Source of the DNA: Mercurialis annua
Taxonomy: Eukaryota; Streptophyta; Magnoliopsida; Malpighiales; Euphorbiaceae
Direction: 5' to 3'
DNA length: 64,000 nucleotides
Assembly (NCBI RefSeq): GCF_937616625.2
Contig: NC_065576.1
Location: 11,162,501-11,226,500 of the forward strand
Shown here: positions 21,731-32,669 of the stretch, piece after piece
Layout: the number at the start of each line of letters is the position of its first letter
Numbering within the stretch: the first letter of the stretch is position 1
The notes under the pieces: model-generated
What the model saw: the letters and a program-made list of their open reading frames with translations, nothing else
Database searches by the model: none
What the model was told of the DNA's origin: nothing
Made by a program: the position numbers and the translations under genes

Positions 21731-21968
21731 TTTTTCTTTTAATCAAACAGTTTAAATTTTGTCATTTTTATGCACGAACTACCACTTTTTCTCAAATTCA
21801 TACACGGTGCTGAGGTGTCACGGCTCCACTGGTGTAATTCGCTGAGGTGGAGGTCATTTTACACCAATGAATGAATGCCACCTCAGCACCGTGTATGAAT
21901 TTGAGAAAAAGTGGTAGTTCGTGAATGAAAATGATAAAATTTAAACTGTGTGATTAAAATAAAAAAAA
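21731..21968. mobile_element. MITE with ~95-bp terminal inverted repeats
   Basis: The two halves are near-perfect inverse copies. The left half runs TTTTAATCAAACAGTTTAAA, then CACGAACTACCACTTTTTCTC and TACACGGTGCTGAGGTG. The right half returns CACCTCAGCACCGTGTA through GTGGTAGTTCGTG to TTTAAACTGTGTGATTAAAA. The loop holds TGTAATTCGCTGAGGTGGAGG. A decayed relative is at about 11.9 kb. The target duplication is unclear. It sits at the junction between LINE E and the host element. Confidence 0.75.
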
Positions 21969-22278
21969 GAGAAAATTAGACCAAATCACCCAAAAATTCA
22001 AATCTTTGTGTTTATAACCCAGCTTTTTATTTTTTGCAAAAATCCCCCTTTTTTCTAATCATCTTTCTACGCATACCTTTTTACTTTTTAGTTTCCCATT
22101 CTATCCTTATGCTACACAACTTTACTTTGTGTCTATAACACCCTATCATTTCCCTCACTTCCTTCTTCTTCTTCATTTTTCATTTTTCTTAACTGCTTCC
22201 CATTAATTCCATTACTCTTTCAGATTTACTCCACGATCTTTGTAACTGCTCGTCACTTTCACCACATTTCCAGCATTT

Positions 22279-24134
22279 ACTCCATTACTCTTTGATCGTG
22301 TGTTTGTTGCGGATTATGAAGCTGCTGGATGCTCTAAGAATGTTGGTTCTGCTGTTGGGATCAATGTTTTTTCTGATTTTGCGACTGAAAAAAATATGGA
22401 TTCTGCTGATGTTGTCTCTCCGGTTACTGAGGTATATTTATTAGTTTGAAATTTAGTTTTTTTATTTTTCTTTGCTTATCTCTTATACTTTTAATTCAAT
22501 AGGTTCCGGATCAAAGCAATGCTATTTTGACTTCTCCAACCTTCAATTTATCAGTTGAGGACATCGATGAGGTTCTCGAAAAAGCAGCGGAAGCTCATAC
22601 TAAATTGAAGTTGAGACAGGTAAATTTTTTATTTCATTCTTTGTGGTTTATATTTGGTCAATTTATTACTGCTTCTTGCTTTATGTTTTTGATAGGTTGA
22701 TTATGTCCAAGCTAACTTTGGTACTGATTCCATAAATCCTGATTTTTATACTCCAGTTCCTACTAAGAGGGTTATTAAACCTAGTTTTTTTATGAATTCG
22801 CCTTTTCTGAATGAGTTTGGTTCTTCTTCAGGTTGTATTGTTCCGAAGCAATCTATTGGTCGTGTTCGTATTTGTCCATTTCATGAAAATGGCAATTTTT
22901 TGTGATTTGAAGAAACAGGAACCTTTTCGGAAATGGTTGGAAGAAGGACGTCCTAAAAAGTCTAGGTTAGAATCTCAACTTATTTTATTTCTATTGTTAT
23001 TTTTCTTAAGTTTAGTTATCTAATTTGTTTATATTTTATTTTTAGGAAGAAAATTTACGAAGATTCGCATGCCATCTTGTGTCCCCGTTTTCGATTCGGC
23101 GTGGTTGATATTGAATTGAAATCATGGTTTTACCAACTTTATCATTTTGGACAGCCTATTTCTTGTTCTGTTAGTATATTCCTTTTTTATTTATTTTTTT
23201 TTTAATTTTTTTTGTTTATTATTTAAATTAATGAAGACAGTTGTATTAACCATATGTGAACTCTATATTAACTTATGTTTAAATTATGTTCATTTTGGCA
23301 GCATGTTGATATTTTGCTTTACTATTTGAGGAAAAAGGTGAAACTTGGACATGCTGCAACCACCAGATGTACAACTACTGATACTTTCTTCGATCAACGT
23401 ATTCAAGCCATCTACAATTTGTACTCGAAAAGCAAAGATTTGTCACTTATTTCTTCAAAAAGTACCGAGGCTGATTACATTAACGGTGGTCGTATATGTT
23501 GCAACACCTAGTGGGCTGATGTCGATGATGTTCTTTTTCCGATTAATTGTGGGAAAGATTGGCATTGGATATTAGCTCGTCTGAATTTTAAGGAACGGTG
23601 CATCTATATCTACAATTCATTGAGGTCAGCGCGACGTGACAAATCAACGAACGAGTATGTTGAATGCTATAGTGTCTTGCTTCCACTATACTTTGATGCA
23701 GTCAATTTATTTGATTCTCGGGATGACATTGATACTACTACCGGTCCTTATGAGGAAAAGAGTTCTACTGATCCATTCAGAATTGAAAATGTGGAAAACA
23801 TACCTGTGCAAACTGATATGTAAGTTTTTTTTATTCTTGTGAATTTTTTATTTACCTGCAGTTTTTTTAAGTTATTGTTACTTAATATGAACCTAATGTC
23901 AACTCTCAATTTTGATATATCTTCACTATTTTCCTCCTTTTTTACAGTGATTGTGGAGTTCATATGTTTTGCGCTGCTGAGTTTTTTGTTGATGGAAAAG
24001 TTATGGGTGATGATTTCGATATCAAAGAACATCGAGCTCGTTATGCTTGCTCATTATATACTTATGGATGTTGGAAGGATGAATTTGCAGCTTTGAGTGA
24101 AGATGAAGGTCCTGTAAAGATCAAGAGGATTTGA
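22279..24134 (+). pseudogene. Ulp1-like (C48) cysteine protease gene carried by a Mutator-like element
   Basis: Six exon-like blocks with GT/AG borders are visible: to 22431, 22503-22619, 22696-22965, 23046-23169, 23302-23819 and 23948-24134. The first Met is uncertain. The coding sense gives GRVRICPF and PFRKWLEEGRPKK in exon 3, then WFYQLYHFGQPISCS joined to HVDILLYYLRKK across the exon 4/5 border, the usual start of a Ulp1 domain. The catalytic pieces follow: His in GKDWHWILARL, the Asp/Asn position in IYIYNSLR, and Cys in DCGVHMF at the start of the last exon. Active Ulp1 enzymes cut SUMO or related peptides from proteins. Two defects kill this copy: a frame slip in exon 3 (about 22902, GNFL then stop) and TAG at 23509 before WADVDDVLFP. 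The Asp position is Asn here. It is presumed transposon cargo, not a host gene. Confidence 0.75.
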
Positions 24135-24609
24135 TTGTTCTCATTTTTGAGTGTTTGGTGAACCTTTAGGTTTAAGCATCTTTTGGATTTGAAATCCTTT
24201 TTGAATATCTCCCGTATTATCGTACTTTGCATTTGAATGTTCTTAATATGTATTCAATTTGTGTTTTTTTAGGATTGTATTATGGATTTGTAGAGAAGAA
24301 GAGAGGAATGATGGTGGTGCAACACTTCCTTAGCCAATTAACTGCATATTTGCACAAACAACTGCATATTTGCATAATGGTTAGGGAGAGAAAAATAGAA
24401 AAAAGTAGAAGAAATTAGAAAAAAAAAACAATCAATGCATAAATAGGAATTATTGTATTTATAACATTTATGAACCATTTATCAACCTAATATCAACCTT
24501 GACACAATTTTGATAGAACTTATTTTGTAGCTTTTTAAAATTTTAACTGACATTTATATATATAGATTTTGAAATACAGTTTTTTTATAAGAATTGAATA
24601 ATTTTTTTA

Positions 24610-25330
24610 ATTGAAATGTATTTGACAGTTTATAAAACCGCAAATCAACCTTATGTGAACCTGATGTGAACCTATATCAACTGAACTCGCTCAATTCATT
24701 TTTAATAAAATTGTCTTATTGCTCTTTACAAACTTAAATGACATTTTATATAGAGAGAGTTTTGAAATTTAGTGTAATCACAAATTGAATATCTTTTAAG
24801 TGAAATATATTTAAGTTATAAAACCGAAAATCAACCTGATGTGAACCGTATGTGAACCTATATCAACTAAACTACCTTAATTCAATTTCAAATAAAATTT
24901 GTTTTGCTGCTTTTAACAATCTTAAATGACATTTTATATAGAGAGAATTTTGAGATTTAGTGTAATATACAAATTGAATATCTTTTAAGTGATGTATTTG
25001 ACAGTCTATATAACCAAAAATCAACCTAATGTAAACCTGATGTGAACCTATATCAACTGAATTTTCTTAATTCAATTTTTAATAAAATTTGTCTTACTGT
25101 TCTTTACAATCTTAAATAAAATTTTATATAGAGAGAATTTCGAAATTTATTGTAATATACAAATTGAAAATCTTTTTTAAATGTACTGTATTTGACAGTC
25201 TATAAAATCAAAAATCAACCAGATGTGAACCTGATATGAACCTATATTAACTGAACTACCTTAATTTATAAATTTTTTTAAAATTTATCTTACTGTTCTT
25301 TACAATTTTAACTAAAATATATATAGTTTT
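24610..25330. repeat. Tandem repeat, about 185-bp unit, four copies
   Basis: The phrase AAATCAACC(T/A)(T/G)ATGTGAACC recurs at about 24650, 24828, 25018 and 25211. Each is followed by TGAACCTATATCAACTGAAC, a TTTAATAAAATTTGTCTTA stretch and TTTTATATAGAGAGA. Successive spacings are about 178, 190 and 193 bases. The array is inside the Ulp1-bearing element, 3' of its gene, and has no coding capacity. Confidence 0.8.
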
Positions 25331-25339
25331 TTATTCATA

Positions 25340-26640
25340 CTAAATATTGATATTATTTTTGATGAAATTAATATAATAATAGTTTTAAAAAAATACTAGT
25401 TGTTATAACTTGTTATCAACCTTATATAAACCTGAAATCAACTTTTTATTCAAATTCTGTGTGTAAGCATAAATAATGCATTATTTGTAAAGCACCAAAT
25501 ATGTAAAGCAGATATACAAATACAACATACATGTCTTTGATCAGAAATCACGAAATATGATAGAAAGATTTGCCAAGGCAGGATTTTATAAAAGAAACTT
25601 AAACATTGCTCAAACATTCAAAAACATTTCTACAATCAAACTTTTTTCTACATTCTATTATTATCTATCTGATATATCTTTGTTTTTATACATTTGGTCT
25701 TCCTCTTCCAACTGTTACAGCTCTTGCGACCACTTAATCTTCAGCAATCTCGCCGGAGTCAGCAGCGGCTAACATCAACTCTAGGTGAAGGATGAATTTT
25801 GTAAGAGCATCGGGCATGAGGAAGCATCTAGTAGCACTTGTTCATATAAACTACATTAGCAACATAAAAATGGCATTTTCTGCCATAAAGCAAGAGGTTA
25901 GAAATGAGAGGCTCACAATTTTTCATTTTGAAATCATATTGCTTAGTATTGAATTGTGATCATTCTGGCGCCACACCTTCCATATGCATCAAAAAGATAG
26001 CTATCACCTATCAAGAAGTCTTTGTTATCAGATCTCATGTAATGAGAATATACCTATAAAGGCAAAAGAAATTAATAAAATAAAAAATATTGCAGAACAG
26101 CCAATTAAACAAGTATTGATTTTGGCATCAAAGATATAAAGTGTGTCAACTGTCAAGACAAGCAAACTAGATGTGTGTGGCTGTGTATTATAACAATAGT
26201 GAAACAGCTTCCTATCAAACATACAAAGCATTAGAGAATACCAACCAATTCACAATTAGAGCAATTAAATATATGAGAAAAAGTGAAGCATTTGTTCATT
26301 AAGCAAGAAGCAACCACAATTATACAGTTTATTTACCTAAAGAGTAGAAATTGATTAGGGAACATAGTTTCCAATAAACCCAAATCAACGCCAACCACCT
26401 CTAAGAAATAGGGTTTGCTCTTCAATTCACCACTACAATTCAAAATTTGGTGTTTCAATTTCTTCTTGCGTTTCATTTGGTTCAAATCTTGAATCAACTA
26501 GCTTTGGATTTGTGAAACAGACCGAAATCGATAAAATCTATTGTATTGTGGAAGAAAGTGAAGGAGAACTGAGTGAAATCTAACCTCGCCGGACCGCCGC
26601 CGGACCTCGTAGCTCTTACACAATAAAACCAACAATTTTT
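25340..26640. other. Right interior of the Ulp1-bearing element, no recognisable gene
   Basis: AT-rich sequence with short unconnected frames. A GC-richer part at about 26350-26620 (CCTCGCCGGACCGCCGCCGG near 26584) resembles a promoter or 5' UTR facing the minus strand, but no frame follows it. It may be a second captured fragment or the element's own opposing promoter. Confidence 0.3.
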
Positions 26641-26889
26641 GAATCCCATTGTCAGTCACGTGTTTTAACATAGAAGGGGCAAATGTGTCCTATTTTATTA
26701 TAAAATCAACCTATTTGGGGTATTAGGGGATTTCCGTAAACTTTTTAATTCTCTTGAGTGATTTCTGCACATTTTTATTTTGTGAGGTAAAAACAATAGG
26801 AAGGTGCTCATTTAGGGGATTTGTATAAAAAACCCTAAAAAAAATATGTAAAGTTCGTTATTTTTTTTAACATTAACCCTTTTTTTAAT

Positions 26890-26985
26890 GGACTGATATA
26901 AATATATGAGGCCCTCTAATATTTGTGGCCCTAAGTGTAGGCCTTAGTGGCCTATGCCTAAGGCCGGGCATGTTAGTGGCATCAA
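26890..26985. mobile_element. Possible hAT-type terminal fragment
   Basis: GAGGCCCTCTAATATTTGTGG, TAGGCCTTAGTGGCCTATG and CTAAGGCCGGGC resemble the outer ends of a plant hAT family (CAGGGCCGGCC...CATAGGC...AATATT). Only one end is seen. It adjoins the right border of the Ulp1-bearing element. Confidence 0.3.
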
Positions 26986-27184
26986 AACAAACATATTTTA
27001 TAAATTCAAAACGAGAAAAAAAAGTTCATATTTACATATATCTATATATTTATCTAAATGAGAAAAATTCATATTTATCTAGATGTGAAACAAATCATAA
27101 ATAATGACATGATTACAAAGAGAGAGAGAGATAGAACAATATTTATGTTCATGCTTGTGAGGATTTTAAGTGATGTGTGAATGA

Positions 27185-27900
27185 TGATTAACACAAAACA
27201 TATTGGCTTCTCTTATACATGGTCCAATAATAAATCAGGTCTTGGTAGAATTTGGAGGAAATTCGATTAGTATTATATGGGAATTTTTTAGGTAGATTCA
27301 GTCTATTACGTCATTCGTAAACTAACCTATCATATTATGACACATCATTAAAATAGTGGCACTATCGTAATTTTGTTTATTATTTTTTTATACTTTTTAA
27401 TAGTAATATAACGATAGTGCCATTATTTTAATTACGTGTTATAATGTGATAGATTTAGTCTATAGATAACGTGGTGGACTGAGTCTATTTAAAAAAACAT
27501 CGGTGCTTTATGAATGATAAGTGGCCGGAGAAGTGAAATTAATCTTATTATGATGTTTAAAGGTCTGGTATATCTGATCATTCTCCAATTGTGATGAAGT
27601 TTGACCGTTCTATTATCAGGATGTCCCTTTTCAAATTCTTCAATGTATGGTGTGACCATGCCAATTTTTCTTTCACTGTTCATAATGGATGAAACAGATG
27701 GGAGAACGGATTTTCAATGTTCAAGATTTATCAAAAGCTGAAGAATTTTTTTTTTGAAAGGAAAAAGCTGAAGATCTTAAACGAAAAGTTTAGAAACTTA
27801 ATAATGTGGCTTTTAATGATATATCTCAGAGAGTTATATTTTAATTAGTTAAACTTTTTCATGAATTTTTACATGCTACCCAAGTGTGTTCCACATAAAA
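27185..27900 (+). pseudogene. LINE relic (endonuclease end to RT linker), split by a MITE
   Basis: GFSYTWSNNKSGLGRIWRKFD is read at about 27200-27268, the end of a LINE endonuclease. After the MITE the sense resumes with MNDKWP, then GISDHSPIVMKFDRS (about 27570-27615) and a KLKNF / KILNEKF linker (about 27735-27800). These motifs identify a LINE ORF2. Several stops and frame changes show it is old. Both ends are indistinct. Confidence 0.6.
27285..27495. mobile_element. MITE inserted in the LINE relic
   Basis: The left arm (AGGTAGATTCAGTCTATTAC through TCATATTATGACAC to AAAATAGTGGCACTATCG) is mirrored by the right arm (CGATAGTGCCATTATTTTAA through TTATAATGTGATAG to GGACTGAGTCTATTT). Arms are about 80 bases and the centre is a T-rich loop. 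The outermost bases are A/T-runs, so the exact ends and duplication could not be fixed. The superfamily is unassigned. Confidence 0.65.
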
Positions 27901-27996
27901 ATTAATTATAGCCAACTAACACATTTTTGCAATTTGTAAAAAAAAAACTTGAAAATATGCAAGTGATATTTCATTAGAGCCCCATCATCAAAAATT

Positions 27997-28309
27997 CACA
28001 ACTAGAAAACGGCGAATTATCAATGGATTTCAGCGATACACTAAAAATTTGTCGCTAGATCATTCATCTTTTGATGGATTAGCGACAGATTCATCCTTCG
28101 GTATTTTTTGACGGATTAGCGACGAAATCCTTCATTAATTTGGTGGGAAATTTCCCGCTAAAAATTACCGACATATTTTAACAACGGATCTGTTGTTATT
28201 TTCGCGGGAAACTTTCCATCAAAAATTACCGATAAATTTTAGCGATGGATCCGCTACTATTTCGGTAGGGAACGAGGCGTCAAATGTTTTGGTAAAAAAT
28301 AGCGACGAA
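27997..28309. mobile_element. Left part of a small CACTA-like element, interrupted by LINE C
   Basis: It begins CACAACTAGAAAACGG, a variant of the CACTA terminus, and is full of AGCGACGGAT / GCGACGAAT-like subterminal words. LINE C cuts it at 28309. The remainder is at 34723-34765, ending TTTTTTTAGTAGTG, i.e. CACTACTAAAAAAA on the other strand. Without LINE C the element would be only about 356 bases, so it is non-autonomous. The 3-base flanks (ATT and GCT) do not match, which lowers confidence in the outer ends. Confidence 0.55.
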
Positions 28310-28399
28310 TTTTTTTTAATGAATAAAATATATATTAAAAGCCATAAGAGGTGTCAAAACCAAAAAATCTAAACTTTCGCACAAAAAGTGGCTCACTCA

Positions 28400-31300
28400 A
28401 GGTGGCACACTAGAGGCTACGGAATAGAGTAATGGCAAAAAACAATCAAAAATCCGAGTACAAAATAGATGCTGGATTTCAATAAAAATCCAAACTATAG
28501 TAACTGAAACTTCTAGTACAGATTTTGTAGTGAAAAACTGCCTGAGTGAAACAATTAAAAATGATCGCCTCTTTGTTAAAAGTAGAATGTGAAAAAATCC
28601 TCCCATTCCTGCACTTGCATATTTCCCAAACTGCCAGAAATCATAGAAGTTCGAATAGCTGTCTGTATTGCCCTCTATCATTTAAGCTCTGCCATTGTAT
28701 CATGAATTCCTCGAATTTCCCTGATAGAATCCAAACTAAGTTAAGTTTCTAAAGAATACCACACCAAACACTTCTAGCAAAATCACAATGTACAATAATG
28801 TGATCTTGCGATTCAACAACACCGCAGATAGAGCACAAAAAAGCATCAACTCTGACAATAGATCGTTTTGCTAAAAACTCCAAAGATGGGACTCTATTAT
28901 GCAAAGCTAGCCAAACAAAGAATTTAATGCGAGGAGCAGCTAAAGATTTCCAAACGAACATAAATGGCGTACCTGAACTTGCTTCCTCTCGATGCACCAT
29001 TCCTATCCCCAAAGTTCTACTGGTAACTAATGAATTTTGATTTGCAGCTGCAATAACCCCACTGTCAGTTTCAGTTTCAAAAAAAAGAGCAGTAGCTCTC
29101 ACCTGCGCCTCTCCAATACCCACCAGCGAATCAGCAGCAGCTCTCGACTGAGTTCTGTCCGAACCCAGAAGTGAACCAGCAGAAGATCTCACCGGAGATG
29201 CCTCTGAATCCACCATTAATGCCGCATCAGTCCTCACAGTTGGAGAAGTAGCAGTAATGCCAACCTGGTTTGCAGCAGAGAAGACGTTTACAGCATCTGT
29301 CATTCCCGTAACCAACCTCACGGGAGTTTCATCACCATTCACTCCATTTTCATCGTGTACAGCAGATAACACAGGAACTCCCACGTGATTCACATCAAAA
29401 TCCACCTACGTACAAACCAGACTTCTCCCTATTTGTGTACTTACCTGCAAATCAGTAACACTGTTCACAGATGAAGAGGCAGCAGCAAATCCGATTTGAA
29501 CACTAGCATAATCCTCTTCGACAACTTGTTCTTCAACAGTAGGTCTCTGCATAGCATTAGCTCTATTAATCTGAACTCCTCTTGCAAAAGCCTTACAAAA
29601 TGAACTCGATGTAAATAATCCAGATGATGACTTCCAAAAGACTTCGTCAATACGAACAACGGTCCTATCAAGTCTGTTAAAAATAGCTAGGAGCGAGTGA
29701 AGCAGCAAAGACTCTGAGTTCCTTAGTCGGCGTCTCCATCTCCAACCATTAACCCAAATATCATTAATAAATGCTTGTTTATGATTTGAGAGAATATAAA
29801 GACGAGGGAATAAATCTTTTGCTGGCCCATTAGCCATCCAGTTATCATTCCATATCGAAATAGAAATACCCACACCCACATCATAATTGATATTTTCAAA
29901 GAAACTTTTCCAAGCATTTACATCCAAGCAATAGAATCTTCGAATACCCTTCCAAATAAATGAGAGTTTTGTCAAATTTCCATCATGTAAACAATTCCAA
30001 CCTTTGATAGATGAACAAACAGAGATAACATTTGACCAAATTGAACAATATATGTTAATTCTTAATTTCCACACTCATTTGAATAAAAGACTTTTGTTTC
30101 TCGTTTGAAGATTAACAATGCCCAATCCTCCTTTATCAAAATCCTAGCAAACTTTCTCCCACGATACTTTGCTAAGAACCCGGTTAGAGATGTCTCATTT
30201 CCAAAGAAAACGAATCATGTGAGATTCCAATTTCTTTGAGACCGCAATAGGCATGCTGTGAGCAGACATAAAGTATACGGGAACACTAAAGAGGACAGAT
30301 TTAATAAGAATTAATCTACCTTCCGAGACTTGAACTGCTCCACCACATGATCCCAAGTCCTCAGAGTTAGCTTTTTATCAGCTAAAGGCAGCCCCAAATA
30401 TTTAATTGGGAAAGAATCAATTTTACAACTGACTACTTCGGTAGCTAACAAAAGATCCACCTCTGAAATATTAATTCCCATAATGGAGCTCTTATAGAAA
30501 TTAATTGTCAGTCCAGAAATCAACTCATAACAACGGAGAATCCTAGTAAGATTCTGAAGTTGATCAATGTCGTAGGGAATATATAGCAAAGTATCATCCG
30601 CAAACTGAAGCAACAAAATAGGAGCATGATCAGGAGAAAATCGGTATCCTTGCGTGAAGCCCAAAGAATCCGATTTGTCAAGAATGCGCTTCAAACCTTC
30701 GACTGCTACAATAAACAAATACGACAAAATTGGATCTCCTTGTCTGACACCTCTCCTCAGGGGAATTGGATCCACAAGACTTCCATTAACCAGAATCGAA
30801 GTGGTTGCTGTTGAAAGGCAAGCCAACATCCACTCTAGCCATTTATCTGGAAAGTTTATACACCTCAAAACCGAAATCAAATAAGTCCAGTCAATACTGT
30901 TAAAAGCTTTGTGGAAATCAAGCTTTAAGACAACCAATCTATCCTTTCTTCTTGTTGCCAAATGAACAAGTTCATTGGCAATCATCGAACGCTCCTACCT
31001 TTTAAAAAGGCATGTTGGCTTTCCGAGATAACTTTAGTTAGTAGAGGCGCTAATCTCAGAGACAAAGTCTTGGAGAGTAACTTAAAGAAGCCATTTACTA
31101 AACTAATAGGTCTATAGTCTTTGATGTTAGCTGAGCCCGCCATTTTCGGAATCAAGACCATGAAAGACGTATTTATTCCTTTAGGTAAAAAATTTGAACT
31201 ATGAAAGTCCTCAAAAAAACCCTGGATAACATCTTTCATAAAACGCCATGCTCGCCTGTAGAAGTAAAAATTGAACCCATCTGGCCCTGAAGCCTTTCTC

Positions 31301-32635
31301 TCACCACAAGACACAGGCGCTTTGAAGATTTCCTCTTCACTAAACTGCCTTATCAAACCGGTTGCTTGTTCCTCAGTAATTTTCTCAAAAACTAGCCTAG
31401 AGAGATCAAAGTTTATCCCATTCTGCTGTCTGTATAAGGATTTGAAGAAATCTCTTATATAACCTCGAATATCACTAGGATTGGTGTAGGTGGCTTCCTC
31501 AACTTGGATAGAGGAGATAAGATTATTTCTATAGTGTTTAGAAGATACACTATGAAAGAACTTTGTATTTCGGTCCCAGCTGTATTCCAATTAAGTCTAG
31601 ATTTTTGCACCCACATAGATTGAATTCTTTTTTCCACAGCCCATAGATCAGCTTTAAGGTCGCCAATAACCATTCTTTCATCCTCCGAAAACATATTGAC
31701 ATCAACCAACGCTTCTTTCCGAAAAATCTCCTCTGATAGTTCTTGAATCCTCTTGTTTTGGTCGCCAAACACATTCTGGTTCCAACCTTTAATGGAAAGC
31801 CGAAGCTCCTTAAGTCTGGATGTGAGATCAGATGATTTCTCACAGGCCGTAATCCAGCTATCTGAAACAAACTTTTTGAAACCCTCATGCTCCCACCAAG
31901 CATCAACAGATCTAAATGGCTTTGGACCACAATCAAATGCATTAGCAGATCGAAATAATAAAGGAACATGATCAGAATAGTTTCCTGGCAGAGCAGAGAG
32001 TGACATAAAATGTCATAAAACACCTGCAGCAGTTGAAATCAAACATCTATCTATATGAGATCTAGAGTACGAGTTTTGCCAGGTGTAGGATCTTTACTGA
32101 AGAGGCAAATCAAGCATCTCTGAATTATTCACAAATTCACCAAACGATATCATAGAAGACGAGTACCCCACGCTTTTTACCCTCTCGTGTGGATGCATAG
32201 TCTCATTAAAATCACCACTGATGATAACTATGCCTGCAAAATCCAACAAAGTGGCAAGTTCCTGCCAAAGCAATAATCTATCCGCAGCATTATTACTGGC
32301 ATATATAAGAATATGGCGAAAGGAAGCATTTTGAAACACGAAATCCATATAAATCCATCTAACACCCTTAGCCGTACTAACATTACACAACACAGCATAA
32401 TTCCAAATCAGAAGAATTCCACCCGACACACCCACAGACGGAACCCAATCAAATTTAAAATCCAAGTTAGGCCACAGTTTTCTAACTAGAAAATCATCAA
32501 TTACTTCTCTTTTAGACTCTTACAAAAGAACGCAAGGTTATGCTTAGAAACTAAAGTACAGATATAATTATGCTTCCCCTGGAATGAAATACCACCTCTA
32601 CAGTTCCACGAAATAAATGAAAGAGGACTCGACAT
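28400..32635 (-). pseudogene. LINE C ORF2: endonuclease-reverse transcriptase with an unusual spacer
   Basis: The ATG at 32635 gives MSSPLSFISWNCRGG, matching the LINE B start. The endonuclease continues with GGILLIWNYA and VIISGDFNETMHP, then NYSDHVPLLFRS. Reverse transcriptase shows KASGPDGFNFYFY, YRPISLVNGFFKLLSK, GVRQGDPILSYLF and the catalytic LQFADDTLLY. A zf-RVT block CSICGVVESQDHIIVHC lies at about 28780-28830. Between the RT connection and zf-RVT there is an Ala/Ser/Val-rich insert of roughly 170 residues (about 29000-29600) that LINE B lacks. Frames change near 31980, 31590, 30985, 30310, 30074, 29405 and after 28749, so it is inactive. Confidence 0.85.
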
Positions 32636-32669
32636 AAAAAACGATATAAACCTTGATAACAATATAAAC

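Larger units (their letters stand above)
20650..26879 (+). mobile_element. Ulp1-bearing Mutator-like element (Kaonashi-type), 6.2 kb
   Basis: The left end reads GGGATAATGTCAAAAAAATT then AACGAACTTTACATGTTTTTT. The right end is its inverse: AAAAATATGTAAAGTTCGTT, then ATTTTTTTTAACATTAACCC. The flanks TGTTTTTAA (20641-20649) and TTTTTTTAA (26880-26888) match at 8 of 9 bases, the Mutator duplication size. More degenerate similarity extends further in on both sides. The interior holds a multi-exon Ulp1-protease-like gene (22.28-24.13 kb) and a tandem repeat (24.6-25.3 kb). Mutator-like elements that carry Ulp1 domains are known from plants. No MURA-type transposase was seen, so this copy looks non-autonomous. 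LINE E and a MITE later inserted near its left end. Confidence 0.7.

Noticed and set aside
22811..23023. 70-codon hydrophobic frame starting MSLVLLQVVLF
   Set aside because: It overlaps exon 3 of the Ulp1-like gene in a different frame and runs into an intron.
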